Of a DNA stretch of 64,000 bases, positions 33,222 to 42,493 are shown in pieces. A program made the translations under genes and the position numbers. The notes beneath the pieces are model-generated. The model did not search any database and was not told the DNA's origin. It was given only the letters and a program-made list of their open reading frames with translations. Every line of letters starts with the position of its first letter. Position 1 is the first letter of the stretch. Source of the stretch: Paludibacter sp. 47-17 (GTDB lineage Bacteria > Bacteroidota > Bacteroidia > Bacteroidales > Paludibacteraceae); assembly GCA_001898935.1 (NCBI GenBank), contig MKVT01000006.1, positions 99,660 through 163,659 on the forward strand. Reading direction: 5' to 3'.

Positions 33222-34886
33222 TCACAGCATCACTTTTAATCTTTTTTGAGATTGATCCTGCAGATACACCTGAATGAGCACAACCTGCGATTGAATTTCC
33301 TGGGTAGAAAGCTGTACAGCGGTCGACTGCGTGGTTCTTTCCAACAGTTTACGCCCCGAAACATCGAAGATACGAACGGAAAGCACCGGCACCGCAGCTT
33401 CAATAAGCAGCTCGTTGGACAAATGGTTCACGGTGCAGCGTACATCTGCGTCCGAAATCACTACATCACCAACCGAAGTATTCAATACGTTTTGATATTG
33501 CCTGAACGTAATTTCGTCGACAAGGCTGTTGATATACAATTCCACGTAGGTATAGCCGCTTTCGTGCAGGTCTTTTGCCGTTTTGCCGGGGTGATTCTGT
33601 TCGAGCCATCCGTCGGGAATTCCATCGTTATCCGAATCCAGCGGTGCATCGGTCTGGTTGTAGACCGGATACCCACCCACATCTTCAGGTTTATCCACCA
33701 ACCCCGGACGTTTGGTAACCGAACCCGAGAAAGTAGCAGTTCCGTTGCGGGTTTCGTTCACAATACGCGTATCCACAGCATCACGCACCAGCGAAGCACC
33801 TGCATAGTCGAGTACTTTTTCGAAAGCCATTTCGGCAGTATGCGTCGGGGTTGCCTCGTACTGAAACGGGACAGCAGCTTTACAGGCATCGCGATTCACA
33901 CCCGATGCCGTTGTGACGGCAGTCGTCGTCCAGTTATTCTGGGTGTTGGCGGTACTTCCGAATACAAAATTATCGGTAATATAATAGGTGCCAAAACGGG
34001 GCTGATAGGTCGACGACGCATCGATATCGACCTGGGTAATTTTGTAACGGACGCTCGATTTGGTGGCCGGCCCGTATTTGAAATAATTGCCGACGATATT
34101 GTATTTTCCGGCTGCCTCTCCTCCGTACGAACTATTATCGCCCCAATTGTAGATCACATTATTGCGAAAATCGAGCCGCTCTTCGTCCTGAGGATTGGTA
34201 TAACTGAGCCCCGAACGTTTCCATCCGTTAAAGCGAGGGTTACGGCTGTTGTGATGCGCAATCAGATTGTGGTGAAAAGAGGCGTTTTTACCTCCCCACA
34301 AACCACCATATCCATGCGCCCCTTTGCTGTGACCGGCATTATTGAGCGATTCGGCAATAACACTCCATTGCAGCGTGAAATTCTGGTTGCTGTAAAACGA
34401 AGCACATTCGTCGATACTCCAACTCATCGAACAATGGTCGATGATGATGTTTTTGCGGTACCTGCCCCAGATGGCATCGCTCTCGTTGTTGAGATCCTTG
34501 TTGCCGAGGCGAAAACGCATGTAGCGTATGATTACGTTGTCGGCATTGATATTCAGTTCGTAATTTTTCAGGCAAATTCCGTCGCCCGGAGCGGTTTGTC
34601 CGGCAATAGTTACATTTCCATTATTGATACGAAGGGCACTTTTCAATTCAATAATCCCCGAAACCTTAAACATAATAATCCGGGCACCCGACTGGTTAAT
34701 CGCCCAACGAAGCGAGCCTGCCGATGTATTATCCTCGAGAGTGGTAACATACAATACATTTCCTCCACGTCCGCCTGTTGTATACATTCCACCTCCGGCA
34801 GCACCCGGAAATGCCGGAATTTGTTGTGCCGACAAGGGTAACTGGAAAATAAACAACATCGCCAGGGTCAACTTAAAAAACTTCAT
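33222..34886 (-). CDS. Secreted pectate lyase-like protein (PL1) with T9SS sorting domain
   Basis: A 554-residue protein from the ATG at 34884-34886, with signal peptide MKFFKLTLAMLFIFQLPLSA. The frame is open 64 codons upstream, but that part crosses the promoter and lacks a signal. The right-handed beta-helix (about 25-400) opens PAFPGAAGGGMYTTGGRGGN, the usual start of Bacteroidetes PL1 enzymes, and has IIDHCSMSWSIDE and FHHNLIAHHNSRNPRFNG. The C-terminal 80 residues form a type A T9SS domain (SVRIFDVSGRKLLE to RLKVML). It should eliminate polygalacturonate or a similar uronan at the cell surface. Confidence 0.9.
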   Translation of the reverse strand: MKFFKLTLAMLFIFQLPLSAQQIPAFPGAAGGGMYTTGGRGGNVLYVTTLEDNTSAGSLRWAINQSGARIIMFKVSGIIELKSALRINNGNVTIAGQTAPGDGICLKNYELNINADNVIIRYMRFRLGNKDLNNESDAIWGRYRKNIIIDHCSMSWSIDECASFYSNQNFTLQWSVIAESLNNAGHSKGAHGYGGLWGGKNASFHHNLIAHHNSRNPRFNGWKRSGLSYTNPQDEERLDFRNNVIYNWGDNSSYGGEAAGKYNIVGNYFKYGPATKSSVRYKITQVDIDASSTYQPRFGTYYITDNFVFGSTANTQNNWTTTAVTTASGVNRDACKAAVPFQYEATPTHTAEMAFEKVLDYAGASLVRDAVDTRIVNETRNGTATFSGSVTKRPGLVDKPEDVGGYPVYNQTDAPLDSDNDGIPDGWLEQNHPGKTAKDLHESGYTYVELYINSLVDEITFRQYQNVLNTSVGDVVISDADVRCTVNHLSNELLIEAAVPVLSVRIFDVSGRKLLERTTQSTAVQLSTQEIQSQVVLIQVYLQDQSQKRLKVML

Positions 34887-34912
34887 GCTATACGATTTAA
34901 AAATTCTGATCA

Positions 34913-34920
34913 CAAAGATA
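34913..34920 (-). promoter_or_regulatory. Candidate -7 box for the pectate lyase gene
   Basis: Reads TATCTTTG on the minus strand, 26 bases before the ATG at 34886. With the terminator at 35017-35056 upstream, it makes the lyase a separate transcript. Confidence 0.55.
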
Positions 34921-35016
34921 CCAGCTATCGATGGAGCATAAGAGGATAAATCGCCGGAAATAATGGAATAATTGACTGAAATAGGACAACTGCCGCCGAA
35001 GAACGTACACCCCCGA

Positions 35017-35056
35017 TTAAAAACGAGGTACCGGCACATGCAGCCGGCACCTCGTT
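35017..35056 (-). terminator. Strong terminator after the large secreted-protein operon
   Basis: Stem AACGAGGT (35022-35029) with ACCTCGTT (35049-35056), continued by CCGGC/GCCGG across one mismatch. It is followed on the minus strand by TTTTTAAT and lies 27 bases after the stop at 35083. Confidence 0.88.
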
Positions 35057-35082
35057 CGGGATATCGGTATTCGTGCACTCAC

Positions 35083-38000
35083 TTACCGGCGCATGAACCG
35101 CGAACGGTATACGATGCCCCTATGATCGGTGAGTTTTACCAGGTAATAACCACTCGCAACTTCCGATAAATCGATTTGCAAGGTGCGGTCGCCGGCCGAA
35201 GTCAGCCCCTGAGCCACCCGCGCTCCATTCACCGCGATGATTTCATACGAATAAGGATGAATACCGTCGTTGAACGGTAACTGAACATTCAGCTGAGTAG
35301 TAGCCGGCACGGGGAATGCTTTCAAATCGCTCGCCCAATCCACTTCGTCGACCGATGACACAACCCGGCATCCCACCACATTTATTTCGGCAGCCGAAGT
35401 CCAGGCGTTCCCATTTACTTCGCTAAGGGCCCTCAACCGGAAATAACGGCCCGGTACGGGGGTAAAGCGGATATTTTTGGGAGCTGCCGAATTTTCCCAG
35501 CTGCCTGTTGCTACCGCCGTCCCCCAATTGGTTTTATCGTCGGATACATACAGCTCATATTCCTTGATACGTCCGTTCGACTGATCGGTACGCGGCACAT
35601 AGGTAAGCTGACTCAACAGATACTGTTCGCCCATATCGATCTGGATTTCGTGAGGCGGCTGAGGTTCACCGGCGCCCCAGGCCGTATGCCAGATCGTTGA
35701 CGGATTTCCATCAAATGCCTTTGCCGGCTCATTCCCATACTGGTAGCTATCGGCATATACCAGTTTCCATGCCTTTTGCGGCACTACTCCCGGATTGTTA
35801 CAATCGTCGATCGAGGGACAGGATTTAATTTCAAACAAATCGTCGATCGTAGTTGTATAGGTATCGTCGGGGGTTGTAACGGTCATCTTCACCGAATATT
35901 TTCCCGGATTATCGAACACTGCTTTGGGATTCCTGATGTTCGGATCGGAGATGTACCGGGGCGCGGGCGTAATCTCCCATTTCCAGCTTACCCCGCGATG
36001 ATTGATCATCGAATGATCGTCGAAATAAATCGTATCCTCGGTACAATTGTAAACGGCCTGGTCGACCCATGGGGTAAGCACAGGCGTAAATTCAGGTTCG
36101 GCCAGGGGCGATTCCCACACACCGCCATTACCCGCAACCCTCAATTTGCTATCGCGGAAGAATATGGCTCCGGCAATAGGACGCATACCGGATGGATAGC
36201 CATTATCGAATTCGCGCCAGGCAGTTTCGCCGTCTTTACGTATCATCACCGTTCCCGGATTACCGCTTACCGAACTGATGATGGCGTACACGAGATCTTT
36301 TCCTTCTTTTGTAGGTTGTATGGTTATCCACTTCACCGATCGTCCGAACGAAGAATAGGGCATCCAGGTAGCACCTCCGTTGGTCGATTTATACATTTCC
36401 GAGTTGTAATTATCCCAGGCTCCCACCTGTTTTGCAGCATATATTACATTGGCATTGTAGGGTGAAATCGCAAAGGCCACCTTACCATTCCAGTTATCGA
36501 CCTGACTGCGGCGCGACCATGTTTTACCACCGTCAATTGTACGATACAATCCATTGCTTGCACCATCCACATCGGCATACATCACTTTCGGATTGGCGCG
36601 ACTGATATCGAGGTAACGAACGCGACCTGCGAAGGTATACAACAAGTCGAAGGATTGTCCGTAGTTGGTGGTTACCCAGATACTGTTTTCGCTGCCGAGG
36701 TAAAGCGTTCCGGAGTAATTGGGATGTGTAACCACATTACTGCGGAGAGCACCGTACTGGTCCATATTGGGATGTTTACTGAAAATAAACCGTCCTTCGG
36801 GACGCCCTTCGGCCGTACGCGGAAGAATCCAGCCATCGCCCAAATCGTCAAAGGCCACATGGCGCGATTTACCTTTCAACAACCAACCGGTGGGCGATTC
36901 GGCGCCCCCCATGCGCAGGGCCTTATTACCATAAAAGTCGGTAATGGCAGTATTTCCGTTATGATAACGCCCACCCACAATTATATCCTCATTCCAAGCC
37001 TGGTCGAAACCCCACATATCGGAACCGATCAATCCATCGTTGAGAGGAAAGAAGTTCGACTGCAGGTTGAAATTATCTTTCGAAAGATTCATACCGCCAT
37101 CGGTCGTTACCCAGGTATCGCCGTTGGACAAAATTTTCATATCCTGAATATCGGGATGAATGGAGAAATTACCATAATAGCCTCCGATTGCATAGAACGA
37201 CGATCCTCCGGTTACCGATTTAAACAAGGTGGTAGTACCGGCGTATACCATATTTTCATTGAGCGGCGACACTTCCAGCACCAGGTCGAAATATCCCTGG
37301 CCGTTATCCATTTGCAGTGCCGATGTTTTTCCCGTCGCCCGTTTCACCCAGGTCCATGTATCGTTGGCAAAAGTGCCTTTGTAAATGTAGGGCACACCAT
37401 TGTTGTTGGCGTCCTTGCTCAGGAAAACCGCGTACATCACGTTCGGGTTTTTGGGAGTTACTGCCAGCAAACCGCCCGACACCTGCGGAATATCGGTAGG
37501 GAAAGTGGCAATTTCGGCAAACGAACTTCCATCGTTGGTCGATTGCAGGATGCGGAAGAAGTTGTCGCTGGTTTGCGTCAGCGCAAAAATAGTATCGGGG
37601 CTTCCCGGTTTGAGTTCAATATCCCAGCTATCCTGAAACGATTTGCGCGACCAGCTCACTCCGCGGTTTTCGGAAATATAAACACCGTTGTTGGTGGACG
37701 CCAGGATACGCGACGGCCGCGTCGGGTCGAGCTTCATGCGGTTGGCGTAGAACGAAGCCGAAGTACGCACCCAGGTGGCACCACCATCAAAACTGCGGTG
37801 AACCGTATTACCCGCCGCCACGTATACCGTATCGGGATTGAGGGGATGCACGGCAATCGCCGAAACGCCCCCGCCGAATACATACTTCAGTCCCAGCAGT
37901 TGCCAGGTTTTGCCCCGGTCGGTCGATTTGTTGACAAAGCTGGTTTCGGTTCCTACATAAATCACGTCAGGATTTGCTTCCGAAACGTCCATCGAATACA

Positions 38001-38499
38001 CATTCACCTGCCAGGGGGCCGCTTTAGGTGTGGCCGAGCTGCCGCTTTCGTTCAACCAGAAGGTTTGCTTGGGCCCCCAAAACGTCCAGGCCGAACCATT
38101 ATCGTCCGCCGGAGCTTTCATGCGCTGCTGTTCGGGCGATTGAGCTCTGCGCAGATTTTCGGTTATTTTTGCAGGATCGGGCAGCACAATGGTTCCGTCG
38201 TAATCAACAAAGGGTTCCATGTGGCGGCGCCACAGTTTATAGTACCGGATCAACGGATTTTTAATCCCCTTGTTGGCGGTTTCCCAACGGGCAAAAGCAG
38301 TGTTGATATCGTTAAAATTGACCGGATATTGGTACAACATCTTACCCCAGTCGAGCATATCCTCGGAATACTCAGGTTTAAGGATTTTCTCTACCGAAGG
38401 TAGTTCATCATAGAGAGTAAATTTCGATCGAGGGGGATCCTGGCTGAATCCCTGCAAGACAAAAACAATAAAAAAAAGTAAAAAGGAATACTGTTTCAT
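35083..38499 (-). CDS. Secreted sortilin/BNR-repeat protein with discoidin and T9SS domains
   Basis: A 1138-residue protein with a signal peptide (KQYSFLLFFIVFVLQGFSQ). Many BNR or VPS10-like beta-propeller repeats (about 140-790) contain phrases such as VNKSTDRGKTWQLLG, FDGGATW and RTIDGGKTWSRR. A PKD-like segment (about 830-900) follows, then an F5/8 discoidin-like domain (about 910-1050, AFDGNPSTIWHTAWG...PHEIQIDMG). The C-terminal T9SS sorting domain ends LTDHRGIVYRSRFMRR. It likely binds carbohydrate at the cell surface. The N-terminal 100 residues have no recognised domain. The gene follows GH20 by 12 bases. Confidence 0.87.
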   Translation of the reverse strand: MKQYSFLLFFIVFVLQGFSQDPPRSKFTLYDELPSVEKILKPEYSEDMLDWGKMLYQYPVNFNDINTAFARWETANKGIKNPLIRYYKLWRRHMEPFVDYDGTIVLPDPAKITENLRRAQSPEQQRMKAPADDNGSAWTFWGPKQTFWLNESGSSATPKAAPWQVNVYSMDVSEANPDVIYVGTETSFVNKSTDRGKTWQLLGLKYVFGGGVSAIAVHPLNPDTVYVAAGNTVHRSFDGGATWVRTSASFYANRMKLDPTRPSRILASTNNGVYISENRGVSWSRKSFQDSWDIELKPGSPDTIFALTQTSDNFFRILQSTNDGSSFAEIATFPTDIPQVSGGLLAVTPKNPNVMYAVFLSKDANNNGVPYIYKGTFANDTWTWVKRATGKTSALQMDNGQGYFDLVLEVSPLNENMVYAGTTTLFKSVTGGSSFYAIGGYYGNFSIHPDIQDMKILSNGDTWVTTDGGMNLSKDNFNLQSNFFPLNDGLIGSDMWGFDQAWNEDIIVGGRYHNGNTAITDFYGNKALRMGGAESPTGWLLKGKSRHVAFDDLGDGWILPRTAEGRPEGRFIFSKHPNMDQYGALRSNVVTHPNYSGTLYLGSENSIWVTTNYGQSFDLLYTFAGRVRYLDISRANPKVMYADVDGASNGLYRTIDGGKTWSRRSQVDNWNGKVAFAISPYNANVIYAAKQVGAWDNYNSEMYKSTNGGATWMPYSSFGRSVKWITIQPTKEGKDLVYAIISSVSGNPGTVMIRKDGETAWREFDNGYPSGMRPIAGAIFFRDSKLRVAGNGGVWESPLAEPEFTPVLTPWVDQAVYNCTEDTIYFDDHSMINHRGVSWKWEITPAPRYISDPNIRNPKAVFDNPGKYSVKMTVTTPDDTYTTTIDDLFEIKSCPSIDDCNNPGVVPQKAWKLVYADSYQYGNEPAKAFDGNPSTIWHTAWGAGEPQPPHEIQIDMGEQYLLSQLTYVPRTDQSNGRIKEYELYVSDDKTNWGTAVATGSWENSAAPKNIRFTPVPGRYFRLRALSEVNGNAWTSAAEINVVGCRVVSSVDEVDWASDLKAFPVPATTQLNVQLPFNDGIHPYSYEIIAVNGARVAQGLTSAGDRTLQIDLSEVASGYYLVKLTDHRGIVYRSRFMRR

Positions 38500-38511
38500 G
38501 ATTCATGATAT

Positions 38512-41500
38512 TTAATGGATAATAATTTTTGCTACACGATTATCGGCTTTAACCAGGTAGGTGCCTTGCCGATAGTTTTTATGATGCTGATAGCCCTGGC
38601 GGATTCCAAGCAAGGAAAAAACTTCTACTTGCCGGGCATTTTCGACGACGATTTGCCGATCGACCGAATAAATGGAAGGCCGGTTGGCTTCAACCGTGGC
38701 AACATCGGTAGGGAGTAAAGGTTGGATAAGCCATCCGGTTCCTGTAGCCCGTACTCCGTCGCGGGTAACTCCTCCCGGCGTTACGACCGATTGAAGCGGA
38801 ATGGGAAAGATACGGCTTTGGTTCGGTGTTGAATGTCCCCTCAATTCCCAATCGAGGTATTCCTCGTTGAAACTTAATTTATAGACATGGGGCGTGGGGG
38901 CCATTTCGACCGGAGTACCCGCCCCTATCCAATAGTTCGACTTACGGTTACGTAACTGAACCAGTACGGCCGGTTCGCCTTCAACCGGGCTGACGGATGT
39001 AAAATACCACTCCCCGCTCCGGTCGAGTTCCGAACCGGAATGCATCAGTTTGTTGGAGGCACCATGATACAACTGATGACCGGGAAAGCGGGTCGACAGA
39101 ATGGAGTAATCGACACCTGCAACCGGGAAAGCCAGGCTGGAACGGAAAGCGGCCAGGGCGTTATCGATCCGGATCTGCAGGGCCGTGGCTCCGGCCATGC
39201 TTGAAATGCTGCTGATGCTGTCGGCAGGCAGATCGAGCAGTGCCAGGGTGCGTTGCGCATCGGCTCCGAAGGTTCCGGGTGTTTTTTGATCGTCGGAAGC
39301 ATACACCGGATACGTCAGGCATCGGCGCAGTGTTTTTAAGGAAGCATGCAGACGGTTCATTTCTTCTTCGAGAAAGGGTACGAAGGCAAACATTCCACTG
39401 TTGCCATCGAGCGGGTCGGCCCACATATTAATGGAATATTGCTGTCCGCCGGCTGCCAGGTTCATAAACAAAGCCGGATATTTTTTACTCCGGATTGAAT
39501 AATGCCGCGCTGACCCGTTTTCCAGGTATTGCTCGGCAATCACAAAATCGTAATACCGGCGGGCAACATCGTAATTCCACCGGCCGGTATTGTTGGAAGC
39601 AGTGGCGGCGGGGTCGACCGATCCTTCGGGATAAGCTTTATTAACCAGGGCAAACGAGCCCGGATGGGTCGGATCTTCGACCAGAGCCCACCATTGATAC
39701 ACATAATTGGACGCCGTTTCGGCTGCCTGCGTATTCGACCAAAGCCGATTGACGGCCGATCCGGTATTGGACGCATTGATGAGCGGCGATCCCTGCGCCA
39801 GCAGTTCGATGCATTTGCCCGCACGGACGTCGGTGGCGGCGGTGACCAACCGGAACCAATGAAAGTCACAGTCGCGGCTGATGGCCGGTAATACCTTGGG
39901 TAGATCGACCATGTAATGATTGCCATACTTCCATCCTTTGAGTTGATACAAGGTAGTATCGGTACGAATACGGTTTTTAAAATCGCTGAAGTTCTTCCCT
40001 CCTGCAGGTGTCCATCCCGTTTCGGCCACAGCTGCTAAACGCGGAAGCATCAGGTATTCAAGAACTTCGTTCTGATATACATGTTCGGTCCAGAAGTTGG
40101 CCTGCACCCCCTTATAATAAGGCCGTTGTGCAGCAGTGGCATCCGTGGGCACCGGTTCGAATGCGTACACAGCCTCCAGTGTCTCCGAACCATTGCCCTG
40201 CGAAAAGGGTTCACCCGGACCCGACCATTGTTTCCGGTTGATATAGTACGGAATTTGGGGAGTCATAATCACATCCAGTTTTTTATCGGCTGCCAGTTTA
40301 CTCTGGTTATACCAATTGATCCACGACATAATGGTTACATTCGACCCCGTGAGATCGCCACCCAGTGTTTCGTTCCAGGCTATCACCCTCCGACGGTGGG
40401 CAGGAATCTCCTTTTCGGCCAGATAGGTCTCGATCTGTTTGAAAAAATGGGTTTGTAAATCACGGTAATTGGTCGATCCCAGCGATTTTAACAAAGCCTG
40501 ACATTGTGCATTATTTTGCCAGGCATTGGTAGGGCATTCATCCCCCCCGATATGAATGTACTCAAATGGGAACAAAGCGGTAAGTTCGTCCAGAATATCC
40601 TTCACAAATTGAACTGCTGCCGGATTGGCTACGTTCAACACGTCGTAGGAGATCCCATAATCGGTCCACACTTCGTGCAGGGCCGACGGTGTGCAACTGA
40701 ATTCAGGATAAGCAGCCATGGCAGCCTGCATATGACCGGGCATATCGATCTCGGGTACTATTTCAATATGCCGTTCTTTCGCATAAGCCACAATTTCCTT
40801 TATATCGTCCTGAGTGTAGTAATACGGACCGTACGGAATATAATCGTAGTAAGTAGTAGCTTCAGGGTTTCCCCATACTTGTTTGTATTTTCTGAAACTT
40901 CCGACCGATGTGAGCCGCGGATATTTCTTGATTTCGATGCGCCACCCCTGGTCTTCGGTCAGGTGCCAGTGAAAACGATTCAGCTTGTAGGTAGCCATCA
41001 TGTCGAGCACCCGCTTAATTTGCTCTTTATCAAAAAAATGTCTTCCCACGTCGAGCATAAAACCTCTCCATCCAAACCGCGGCTTATCGGCTATGGTACA
41101 TGCCGGAACCGACCACGATGCACCGGCTTCTACCTGCCTGCCCGCCGATATACCCGGAGGTAACATACGCCGGAGCGTTTGCAGGGCATAAAATAAACCC
41201 GCCGGCTGTGCAAAGGCAATGCTGATGGTGCTGCCGGTAACTACCAGACTATATTCTTCCGCCTCGAAACCGGTAGCCAGCGCCACTTTCAGATGCGCAT
41301 CCGCCGATGCATACCGGACCGTTCTATTTCCATACTGCTGCAGATCGGATGCAAACTGTTCGATTATCGTTTGTGAACCTTCGGGCATATTTTCAGGAAG
41401 ATCGACCACTACCGTCGGTCCCAGTGTAAACTGACCATTGCCCCTGACCACACTGAGCGGTTTAGGGATCAGATCAATCTGCGCCGTGAGCGGAACTACA

Positions 41501-41541
41501 ACCAGCCACATTGCAACCAGAATATACATTTGTCGTTTCAT
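38512..41541 (-). CDS. GH20 beta-N-acetylhexosaminidase, T9SS-secreted
   Basis: A 1009-residue enzyme that removes terminal GlcNAc or GalNAc. It has a signal peptide (1-20), a GH20b N-terminal domain (about 22-150) and a catalytic barrel (about 155-500) with FRGFMLD-like start, HWHLTEDQGW (191-200) and the catalytic pair D334-E335 in HIGGDECPTNAW. A long C-terminal region of about 450 residues contains ricin-like or unassigned beta segments and ends in a T9SS domain (VEVFSLLGIR...TYLVKADNRVAKIIIH). It lies in the large secreted-protein operon, which suggests breakdown of host or microbial glycans. Confidence 0.93.
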   Translation of the reverse strand: MKRQMYILVAMWLVVVPLTAQIDLIPKPLSVVRGNGQFTLGPTVVVDLPENMPEGSQTIIEQFASDLQQYGNRTVRYASADAHLKVALATGFEAEEYSLVVTGSTISIAFAQPAGLFYALQTLRRMLPPGISAGRQVEAGASWSVPACTIADKPRFGWRGFMLDVGRHFFDKEQIKRVLDMMATYKLNRFHWHLTEDQGWRIEIKKYPRLTSVGSFRKYKQVWGNPEATTYYDYIPYGPYYYTQDDIKEIVAYAKERHIEIVPEIDMPGHMQAAMAAYPEFSCTPSALHEVWTDYGISYDVLNVANPAAVQFVKDILDELTALFPFEYIHIGGDECPTNAWQNNAQCQALLKSLGSTNYRDLQTHFFKQIETYLAEKEIPAHRRRVIAWNETLGGDLTGSNVTIMSWINWYNQSKLAADKKLDVIMTPQIPYYINRKQWSGPGEPFSQGNGSETLEAVYAFEPVPTDATAAQRPYYKGVQANFWTEHVYQNEVLEYLMLPRLAAVAETGWTPAGGKNFSDFKNRIRTDTTLYQLKGWKYGNHYMVDLPKVLPAISRDCDFHWFRLVTAATDVRAGKCIELLAQGSPLINASNTGSAVNRLWSNTQAAETASNYVYQWWALVEDPTHPGSFALVNKAYPEGSVDPAATASNNTGRWNYDVARRYYDFVIAEQYLENGSARHYSIRSKKYPALFMNLAAGGQQYSINMWADPLDGNSGMFAFVPFLEEEMNRLHASLKTLRRCLTYPVYASDDQKTPGTFGADAQRTLALLDLPADSISSISSMAGATALQIRIDNALAAFRSSLAFPVAGVDYSILSTRFPGHQLYHGASNKLMHSGSELDRSGEWYFTSVSPVEGEPAVLVQLRNRKSNYWIGAGTPVEMAPTPHVYKLSFNEEYLDWELRGHSTPNQSRIFPIPLQSVVTPGGVTRDGVRATGTGWLIQPLLPTDVATVEANRPSIYSVDRQIVVENARQVEVFSLLGIRQGYQHHKNYRQGTYLVKADNRVAKIIIH

Positions 41542-41570
41542 GCGGTACTTTTTAAAACTTTTGGTTGGAA

Positions 41571-42488
41571 TCAGTTAATTTTCAAACTTTTCACTTCGGA
41601 TGCCCCCCCATACTCAATAAGCAACCGATAGCTGCCTTTCCGAAGATGTGCAACAGGAATGGCCGCCGGAGAAATATATTCGTAGGCATCGATTACTTTT
41701 TTCATCCGCTGGTCCATTACCACCACCTTTGCTGTTTCGCTCGTAGGCAGGGCAATGCGGATGGCGCTCTTGTCCTCGTTGAAATAAATGTTGGCCGCCA
41801 CAAGCTCTTCGGCATAATTGAGCGGTGCCGGTGCCATTTGGGGAGCATTGAGCACCTCGATTTCCAGGGGCCGGCCAGCCGCATTTACAGGTTCGATCCG
41901 GACCTGATACACCTGCTGCATGGCTTTTCCCTGCATATCGAGATCGATCAGAATTTCATTCTCTTGTTGCCGCGCGCTAAGCGTGGTGTTATCAAAATAA
42001 AATTCAACTTCCTGCGGAGTCGACGAACCGGTAGTTACCTGCATCATCAGACCCGAATTGGCAGGTACCGAAGCATCGTTTGCTGTTACCCAGGGATCCT
42101 TTTCCTGAGCTCTCATAACCGGATCGTATCGGCGCAGCTGAAAGCGTTTCGAACCGGAACCGAAATTCAAGCCCAGCGAAGTAAGATTACTTACCGAAGG
42201 ATCGCGCAGGTCGGCTATGGCCGCAGGAAATCCGATGACGGTCCATTCGGCAGGAACAAAAGTAAATTTCAGTACCAAACGGTCGACCTGAACAACCCCC
42301 GACGACACCATCAACTGGCCGGAACTGTTTTTATCGGCATGGATAACCAACTCCTTGATACGGGTTGTGGTGGTGAGTATCACCGAGTCGTTTTTCTGTA
42401 TCTCCAGTCGCTCGACAAGCTGTTGAGCAAAGGCTCCGGTGCTTGCAACAAGCACCATGAGCAGTATATAAATTGATTTTGTTTGCAT
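41571..42488 (-). CDS. Secreted protein of unknown function with T9SS-like tail
   Basis: A 305-residue protein with signal peptide QTKSIYILLMVLVASTGAFA. It is mostly predicted beta (LKFTFVPAEWTVIGFPAAIA, VEFYFDNTTLSARQQENEIL) and ends with KVVVMDQRMKKVIDAYEYIS to LLIEYGGASEVKSLKIN, a short T9SS-type sorting domain. No enzyme motif is visible. The WTVIGFPA segment resembles text found in the C-terminal part of large T9SS surface proteins, including the 2284-residue neighbour, which reads QGWNALANPYLENFLL. It lies 5 bases after that gene, so the two are co-transcribed. Confidence 0.75.
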   Translation of the reverse strand: MQTKSIYILLMVLVASTGAFAQQLVERLEIQKNDSVILTTTTRIKELVIHADKNSSGQLMVSSGVVQVDRLVLKFTFVPAEWTVIGFPAAIADLRDPSVSNLTSLGLNFGSGSKRFQLRRYDPVMRAQEKDPWVTANDASVPANSGLMMQVTTGSSTPQEVEFYFDNTTLSARQQENEILIDLDMQGKAMQQVYQVRIEPVNAAGRPLEIEVLNAPQMAPAPLNYAEELVAANIYFNEDKSAIRIALPTSETAKVVVMDQRMKKVIDAYEYISPAAIPVAHLRKGSYRLLIEYGGASEVKSLKIN

Positions 42489-42493
42489 GGTTG

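Noticed and set aside
33246..34841. A 531-codon open frame opposite the pectate lyase gene
   Set aside because: Same reasoning: complete overlap with a gene that has a signal peptide, PL1 motifs and a sorting domain.
34887..35078. A 64-residue N-terminal extension of the pectate lyase
   Set aside because: It crosses a TATCTTTG promoter box and a terminator, and it would bury the signal peptide inside the protein.
36655..38403. A 582-codon open frame on the plus strand, opposite the sortilin/discoidin gene
   Set aside because: It lies entirely inside a well-supported secreted protein, has no domain or sensible start, and is rich in His and Arg as expected for the antisense of a GC-ended gene.
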